Shown piece by piece: positions 18,743 through 23,056 of a stretch of 23,056 nt of DNA; the stretch's first letter is position 1; every line of letters begins with the position of its first letter. This stretch comes from Chara braunii (Eukaryota; Streptophyta; Charophyceae; Charales; Characeae). A program made the position numbers and the translations under genes. The notes under the pieces were generated by a model, which was not told where the DNA came from, ran no database searches, and was given only the letters and a program-made list of their open reading frames with translations. The stretch covers positions 1,474,413-1,497,468 of the forward strand of contig BFEA01000111.1 of the NCBI GenBank assembly GCA_003427395.1, given 5' to 3'.

Positions 18743-20218
18743 CTAGTCATTCATACGGAAATGAACATGGCCATCTACCCGAGGAAAATCCACCGCCAGC
18801 CTCTGACACTCACATTCGAGCTGCACCTCGCGTGCAGCGGAGCGAAAATTAAACAAAAAATCTCCTACGCTCTTGTTTTTGAGCCAAACGACTCTCATGT
18901 GTCTTACCACCATCCTCTTCCACTCCTCATCCATATCAGCACTCATCAATATCTTCGAGTAGACAGACCGAATCCCCACCTTGCTCAAATTTTGCTCATA
19001 CATAACACGAACTGTCAACCGTTTTTTTATGCTAACGCCAAACTTTCTCCTTATGACTCCGAAAACGATGAGCCTCAGAGAGTACCTACTTCTCTTCTCA
19101 GAACAGGCACGGATAGCCGAAAAGGCTTGGACCAGGTCCTGGATAGGAAAGTCCCAAGACATCAGATCCCGGCGAGATGCAGGTTTGGATAGGAGTTCAG
19201 CAAGAGCGGGTTTGAGAATCAGAGATTTAGACAGGAAAGGAACTATCACAATGACCGATAGACTCATCCCAGATCGAAACATACCTTTACTCTTCTTTAG
19301 TAATTCAATATTATCCCCAAGTCGAACCAGAGAAGAACCATATTTCCTTTTGATGAGCTTCCAACTTTCAGCGATCTTGTCTCCCCCGATACATGTAATC
19401 TCAACAGTAGAAATTTTCGTACCAATACAGAAATCGAGAATGGACGAGAGGTGTGCAGAGACAATACCCACAGAAGAGTGAAAAACCAAATGAGTACTCG
19501 CCACACAACCTTCAATGATCTTTCCATCGCGCTTCTTCCTCCGTAATCGTTCCTTCTTCCTCAACCTATGACGACGTCCCTTCCTGGCAGTATCACGACT
19601 GTTGAGGTAGGGGTTCATAAGACCGATCACATATTTCTCCAGACTAAGCACATCCTCCTTCGCGCAACAGAAGAGTGGAATGGATACATATTGTCCCACA
19701 CGATCACGTCTCAACCAAGAGTAAAGTCGATGATTACGTTTATCCCTCTCGATAACTCCCAGACTCGTAGCGCGATAAGCATGTTTACCCCACCTAACTG
19801 GAAGAGATCTAGTGGTTGACCCGACATATATGTGTTTACACCAAGGTGACAACAGTACATACATCGTCGATCCTTCGCAGCTCTCTAGATCGTACCCACT
19901 AGTCAACAGATACAGCAGATACCCTTTCAGTTTACCTGCACATGGGATCTCATCACGCAAGATCAAACCAATAACCACCAGGCGATAGAAAGCATTGAAA
20001 CCTTTATCTTGAAGGAAGAAAGAAGAGGATGAGGCAGGGAAAAAAAATTGCACCAAGAAATTTGTGGCGGAGGAAGGCAAACCGATGGAGGGAAGGGCAG
20101 AATCAGTAGAGGAGTCGAAAGAAAACTCAGATGTAGAAGCAAACAATCTAACAGGGTGTCTCTTAATCTTACACTCATTCGCAAGTTGCCAGAGTTTCGC
20201 CACGTCCGGGATGACCTC
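18743..20218 (-). CDS. PLE-A GIY-YIG endonuclease and CxC linker segment
   Basis: This is the DNA-nicking module expected to prime target-site reverse transcription. The frame is open directly after the TAG at 20221-20219, with no ATG at its start (the track-like start is a GTG at 20203), so it is presumably translated as part of the upstream ORF. Counting from that GTG: MYVLL (114-118) and HIYVGSTTRSLPVRWGKH (124-141) form the GIY and YIG strands with the catalytic-type Arg137 and His141. LSLEKYVIGLMNPYLN (187-201) supplies the conserved Glu189 and the P.LN end. A strongly basic stretch (207-226) follows, possibly DNA-binding or nuclear-targeting. ECEC at 463-466 provides the CxC motif that links endonuclease to RT in permuted PLEs. 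I see no clear CCHH zinc finger, which would fit Chlamys rather than Naiad. It ends in TAG (18745-18743) and the frame then continues into the RT. Confidence 0.82.
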   Translation of the reverse strand, partial: EVIPDVAKLWQLANECKIKRHPVRLFASTSEFSFDSSTDSALPSIGLPSSATNFLVQFFFPASSSSFFLQDKGFNAFYRLVVIGLILRDEIPCAGKLKGYLLYLLTSGYDLESCEGSTMYVLLSPWCKHIYVGSTTRSLPVRWGKHAYRATSLGVIERDKRNHRLYSWLRRDRVGQYVSIPLFCCAKEDVLSLEKYVIGLMNPYLNSRDTARKGRRHRLRKKERLRRKKRDGKIIEGCVASTHLVFHSSVGIVSAHLSSILDFCIGTKISTVEITCIGGDKIAESWKLIKRKYGSSLVRLGDNIELLKKSKGMFRSGMSLSVIVIVPFLSKSLILKPALAELLSKPASRRDLMSWDFPIQDLVQAFSAIRACSEKRSRYSLRLIVFGVIRRKFGVSIKKRLTVRVMYEQNLSKVGIRSVYSKILMSADMDEEWKRMVVRHMRVVWLKNKSVGDFLFNFRSAAREVQLECECQRLAVDFPRVDGHVHFRMND

Positions 20219-21124
20219 CTATAACTCGACGAATCTCTCATCAACATTCTCTCCATCACGCGTCTCCTTGGAAGTGTCATCCTCCACATCGACAAACGAG
20301 CAGGCTTCTTTCGCAGCCACACCTTCTCGCGATAAAGATCCAAATCTCAACTTAGCCCGATACTGTACCAGCTCACAAATGGTTTCTTCAACCCTCCCAA
20401 CTTTGATGCCCGCTTCTTTGCACAGCGGTTCCAGCCCAGCCTTTCTTAACATTCTCAGCTTTTTCTTCTCCTCTTCAATAAACTCCTCCCGATCATTGAC
20501 CTCAGTCGCCGTATTAGAAGCTTCCGCCACGAAAGCTTTCCCGCCAAATCTGTTCGGCGTGGCTTTGACTCCTTTGCGTGCCGATCGAAGAGCCACCTCT
20601 TCAAGTCGTTCCTTTAAATTAGTTCCCTCACCCATCCTGGTTTTCTCTCCGCTCGCAGTCAATTTGCTCATCTTCTCTTCAAGCTTCTTGACCTGCTGCT
20701 CTGCCTCCATCCGTTTCACTTCAGCCTCAACGCGTTTCTTCTTCAAATCTTCCGCTTCTATATTAGCCAATTGGTGTAAGTTACGCAAGTTGCGATACTC
20801 CTCTCTCCACTTGTCGACTTCTGGTACGTTATCGGTCCATCGAGGCTTCGGCGTACCTCGTACCGGTCCCTCAGGCGTGTTCACAGCAACACTCCCCCTC
20901 TTATTAACAGGTCTTAGCGCTTCATCCCTCCACTGATTAGCCTCCGTCGTGGCTTGTTCATTCCGTCCCCGCAACAGGCTCACTTCCTTCTTCAGCCCAA
21001 CAACCTCCTTTTCCAAATTCACCTTTGCATAAGACGACAGCTTCATCTCATTAATCTCTTGCTTCAACGCGAATAACGCGTCCTCGTTGACTTGCTTGTC
21101 CGTCACTTGCTTGGGCAGGTCCAT
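20219..21124 (-). CDS. PLE-A ORF2 N-terminal segment: coiled coil plus SAP-like domain
   Basis: 301 residues start at an ATG that overlaps the ORF1 stop (TAATG, 21126-21122). Residues about 8-70 and 102-157 are rich in heptad-spaced Leu/Val with Glu/Lys, indicating two coiled coils. Between them lies a Pro/Arg-rich stretch (GTPKPRWTDN about 90-99). Residues 222-258 (LRKAGLEPLCKEAGIKVGRV and on) match the helix-turn-helix pattern of SAP DNA-binding domains (L..L...GL....KaG.k.g...e.i). An acidic tail follows to the TAG at 20221-20219. The next five codons and the whole endonuclease segment are in the same frame. The role is inferred as oligomerisation and DNA or RNA binding. From memory, similar coiled-coil/SAP-like proteins are abundant in Chara, but I could not search. 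Confidence 0.75.
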   Translation of the reverse strand: MDLPKQVTDKQVNEDALFALKQEINEMKLSSYAKVNLEKEVVGLKKEVSLLRGRNEQATTEANQWRDEALRPVNKRGSVAVNTPEGPVRGTPKPRWTDNVPEVDKWREEYRNLRNLHQLANIEAEDLKKKRVEAEVKRMEAEQQVKKLEEKMSKLTASGEKTRMGEGTNLKERLEEVALRSARKGVKATPNRFGGKAFVAEASNTATEVNDREEFIEEEKKKLRMLRKAGLEPLCKEAGIKVGRVEETICELVQYRAKLRFGSLSREGVAAKEACSFVDVEDDTSKETRDGENVDERFVEL

Positions 21125-21339
21125 TATCTCCTTTGAAAATACATGACCTTATCATCGCCCGTTTGATTCATAAATGCACCTATCTTCTTCTTCAATTCCT
21201 CATTTTTTCGCTTAAGCCTAGCTAGTTCGTCCTCCGCCCCACCCGCAGTAGAACCTTGACCGGCGCTTTTTCCTTTAATTGAGGCACCTAGCTCGTCAAG
21301 CTTCTTCTCAAGGCGTTGACTCATATCCTGTGTGTCCAT
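21124..21339 (-). CDS. PLE-A ORF1, small coiled-coil protein
   Basis: 71 codons begin at an ATG that directly follows an in-frame TGA (21342-21340) and end in a TAA sharing its last A with the ORF2 ATG. There are two heptad-like stretches (MSQRLEKKLDEL and EDELARLKRKNEELKKKIG) separated by a Gly/Ser-rich linker. It lies in a different frame from ORF2. Either it is a true small ORF1 coupled to ORF2 by stop-start reinitiation, or it is the original N-terminus of ORF2 displaced by a frameshift. The continuity of coiled-coil character makes the second option possible. Confidence 0.55.
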   Translation of the reverse strand: MDTQDMSQRLEKKLDELGASIKGKSAGQGSTAGGAEDELARLKRKNEELKKKIGAFMNQTGDDKVMYFQRR

Positions 21340-21406
21340 TCAACTCGGAATGGGATTTATTCAACTCCGTTGAACCCGTTGAATGGCCGTGAGGCCCGAG
21401 TTGAAT
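21338..21406 (-). promoter_or_regulatory. Structured 5' leader of PLE-A (11-bp inverted repeat)
   Basis: ATTCAACTCGG at 21338-21348 and CCGAGTTGAAT at 21396-21406 are exact reverse complements. Between and beside them GTTGAA/TTCAAC words recur at least five times, allowing several alternative hairpins (for example TTCAAC-GGA-GTTGAA). The stem's end overlaps the ORF1 start codon (21339-21337), so folding could affect initiation. Confidence 0.6.
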
Positions 21407-21467
21407 CCCCGTTGAACGGTATAACGGGGGCTTCTCGTTGAGTTCCGATCAACGGGTCGTGTGTTCA

Positions 21468-21468
<1 letters not shown>

Positions 21469-21493
<25 letters not shown>
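21469..21493. repeat. (TG)n microsatellite, left of adapter
   Basis: A TG run that is cut by the adapter insertion at 21494. It adjoins the 5' leader of PLE-A. Confidence 0.9.
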
Positions 21494-21498
<5 letters not shown>

Positions 21499-21531
21499 TC
21501 TTATACACATCTAGATGTGTATAAGAGACAG
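21494..21531. other. Complete Nextera mate-pair junction adapter (artefact)
   Basis: A 38-bp perfect palindrome made of the 19-bp Tn5 mosaic end and its inverse, the circularisation junction of Nextera mate-pair libraries. Its translation contains [12 protein letters not shown], a peptide that I recall as a recurrent contaminant in translated databases. Flanking TG repeats were probably joined across it, so contiguity between PLE-A and 21532 onward is not assured. Confidence 0.98.
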
Positions 21532-21582
21532 GTGTGTGTGTGTGTGTGTGTGTGCAGTCGCGCGAGAGTGTGTGTGCGTGTG

Positions 21583-21642
<60 letters not shown>
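21532..21642. repeat. (TG)n microsatellite, right of adapter
   Basis: TG runs (21532-21554 and 21585-21642) separated by a CGCGAGAG interruption. Similar flanks (tgtgtgcagtcg before and after) suggest an internal duplication or a collapsed repeat. Confidence 0.9.
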
Positions 21643-21646
<4 letters not shown>

Positions 21647-22143
21647 CGGGGCGAGGGGGCGACCCCCCCCCCCAGCCATTCAATCAATCAATCAATCAAA
21701 TTGAATCAGTTAAAAATAAATAAATCCAAAGTCAGAGTACTTTCAGTGTCTCCCCCCGTGATCATTGCGGGGCTGTTACAAGTTGCCACCTCCCCCTCTT
21801 TTTGCTTGCTCACCTTGCAGTGTGAGCAGCAGGGGGAAAGAGTCGGCAAAGGTCTCAAATTGACAAGCTGCAGCAGAGTGCAGTCTACAAAAAAAAAGGG
21901 AAAAAAGTGGGGGGGGGGATAAAGGTGAAGGGATGGAGAACAACAAGCCTGAACACGATAAGTTTTTTCTTTTTCTTCTTGTTTTCCCCTCTGATTTCGG
22001 TCACATTTTTTACCAGATGCTTCAAACCCCTTATGAATGTATGGTACAAAAAAAAAAATAAAAAAAATGGAACAGTGGGGCGGAAAATTTGGATAGATGC
22101 ATCGGAGCAGCGAAGTGGTTGATCGTAGTTGCACAACAAGGGA

Positions 22144-22184
<41 letters not shown>

Positions 22185-23056
22185 ATCCAACCTCTCCCTG
22201 ATGCACAGGGAGTTGGAGAAAACCCAGGTGCATTAAACTTTGCGGTTTGGGGGATGACCTCCGTGTAGATACAGCGATAATGACAGGGGCCAAGGTCCCG
22301 CTGGCAAAGAGGATTGGATTCAGCGCCTGAATCTGAACATGTTTTCCACGTAGATGCAGAAAAGCAGTCCAGTCGAGATTTCCTGCACTTCGGCATAAAT
22401 ACGTCCAGATTCCGCCCTTAAATCCAATTCTCTTGGCTAGTGGGACCTAGCCCCGGGCGTTCTCGTATCAGGACCGTTGGACCGGCATTTAATTTAGGTT
22501 CTCGGTACTGAGTGCACAACACAAAGGTGACTCCTCCCCATCGATCACGACGCGAAAGGAAGCGCGAATGCATCGGAGAAGCGGCAAAATAAAATACACA
22601 CATCAGTACTGTGAACAGTAGCGTGTGGGAAGATGCATCCCCACCTGCTCTTGTTTGGTGACTACCGGTAGTGTCTTCCGCCGAGCTCAACGAACCGTCA
22701 TTATGGCTGTACCGGACAGGAAACGTGGCTTGTATACGTTGATTATCAGGGCGCGTTACGTTAGGGGGAAGACCTGTACTATGGCGACGACCAATGTGAA
22801 GTGCATTTGGTACTGAGGACCTAATGTTGCACCATCCAACGGCCAGCATACGACATGGCTGCCGTGATCGACTATCCGCAACCATCCACCCAGTTGTGGT
22901 CGACTATCTGCCTCGGCACACCGAGCTTTCCACTTTTTTCCTTTTTTTAATTTCACCTTTCACTATCTACCTACCTTTTCTCCTAAGCCTATACAGAGGA
23001 CTCGGGCAAGCACAGCTACCTCTCACAATTAACGGGATGCATGTTGCTCCCCCCTT
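21643..23056. other. No recognisable gene; homopolymer-rich
   Basis: Contains a short (CAAT)n run at 21679-21699, A-rich tracts near 22048-22068 and a T38 run at 22146-22183. The T run is followed by a 7-bp hairpin CTCCCTG/CAGGGAG (22194-22212). The longest open frame (minus, 22885-22418, 155 codons) has no recognisable domain. This part may come from a different locus than PLE-A because of the adapter at 21494. Confidence 0.55.
22146..22183. repeat. T38 homopolymer
   Basis: A pure T run, equivalent to a poly-A tail on the minus strand. I found no target-site duplication flanking it, so a retroposed origin is unproven. Confidence 0.95.

Larger units (their letters stand above)
17222..21339 (-). 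mobile_element. Penelope-like element PLE-A with permuted domain order
   Basis: In transcript order: ORF1 (21339-21124, coiled coil), TAATG overlap, ORF2 start (21124), coiled-coil/SAP-like segment, TAG, GIY-YIG endonuclease and CxC linker, TAG, reverse transcriptase, TAG, RT thumb and C-terminus, TGA (17224-17222). From 21124 to 17222 all segments share one frame. An endonuclease N-terminal to the RT is the Naiad/Chlamys arrangement, unlike classical Penelope, where it is C-terminal. Limits given are those of the coding region. A 5' leader with strong inverted repeats (21338-21406) and 3' tandem repeats with a hammerhead (to 16543) probably belong to the element. The 5' flank is compromised by an adapter insertion at 21494. 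Confidence 0.85.

Noticed and set aside
21469-21683. Protein containing [12 protein letters not shown]
   Set aside because: It is the translation of the sequencing adapter and TG repeats.
1-23056. tRNA, rRNA or CRISPR arrays
   Set aside because: No cloverleaf with T-arm GGTTCGA-type signature, no rRNA-like stretch, and no spaced identical repeats of CRISPR type were seen on reading both strands.

Overview
The window looks like nuclear DNA of a eukaryote with a large, repeat-rich genome. It has long introduction-free retroelement open reading frames, many microsatellites and homopolymers, and almost no host genes. The retroelement types seen here (coiled-coil/SAP-like plus GIY-YIG plus Penelope-type reverse transcriptase) suggest the green lineage. 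My best guess is a charophyte such as Chara, but that rests on memory of protein families and was not checked.

Layout: 1-1100 is repeat debris (a contig-edge Nextera adapter, a poly-A insertion with flanking near-repeats, a 15-bp minisatellite). 1103-2062 (minus) is the one convincing host-type gene, a secreted parallel beta-helix protein. 2220-5890 has no recognisable gene but holds a fold-back (inverted-repeat) element and a G-quadruplex tract. 6060-8340 (plus) is a decayed L1-like LINE reverse transcriptase. 8345-9340 is low complexity (GATT, GA and TG repeats). 9553-9603 (minus) is a candidate hammerhead ribozyme. 10965-11640 is extremely AT-rich. 11653-13871 (minus) is a 5'-truncated Penelope-like element (PLE-B) with an intact reverse-transcriptase frame. 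16543-16602 (minus) is a second, stronger hammerhead ribozyme candidate. 16940-17153 is an 80-bp tandem repeat. 17222-21339 (minus) is a near full-length Penelope-like element (PLE-A).

The centre of interest is PLE-A. In transcript order it has a small coiled-coil ORF, a coiled-coil ORF with a SAP-like end, a GIY-YIG endonuclease, a CxC motif and a reverse transcriptase. The endonuclease lies before the reverse transcriptase, which is the permuted order of the Naiad/Chlamys PLE clade. ORF1 and ORF2 overlap as TAATG, the arrangement used for stop-start translation coupling in some LINEs. The rest forms one continuous frame of about 1,300 codons interrupted only by three stops, all TAG, and the C-terminal reverse-transcriptase thumb clearly continues past the third. 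Both hammerhead motifs lie on the same strand as the two PLEs and downstream of them. As I recall, the permuted PLE clade was reported to lack canonical hammerheads, so the association deserves checking.

Caution: a complete 38-bp Nextera mate-pair junction adapter sits at 21494-21531 inside a TG microsatellite, and half of one forms the window's left edge. Sequence on either side of 21494-21531 may not be contiguous in the genome. Single N characters at 8569, 9189 and 14541 mark other unresolved joins.
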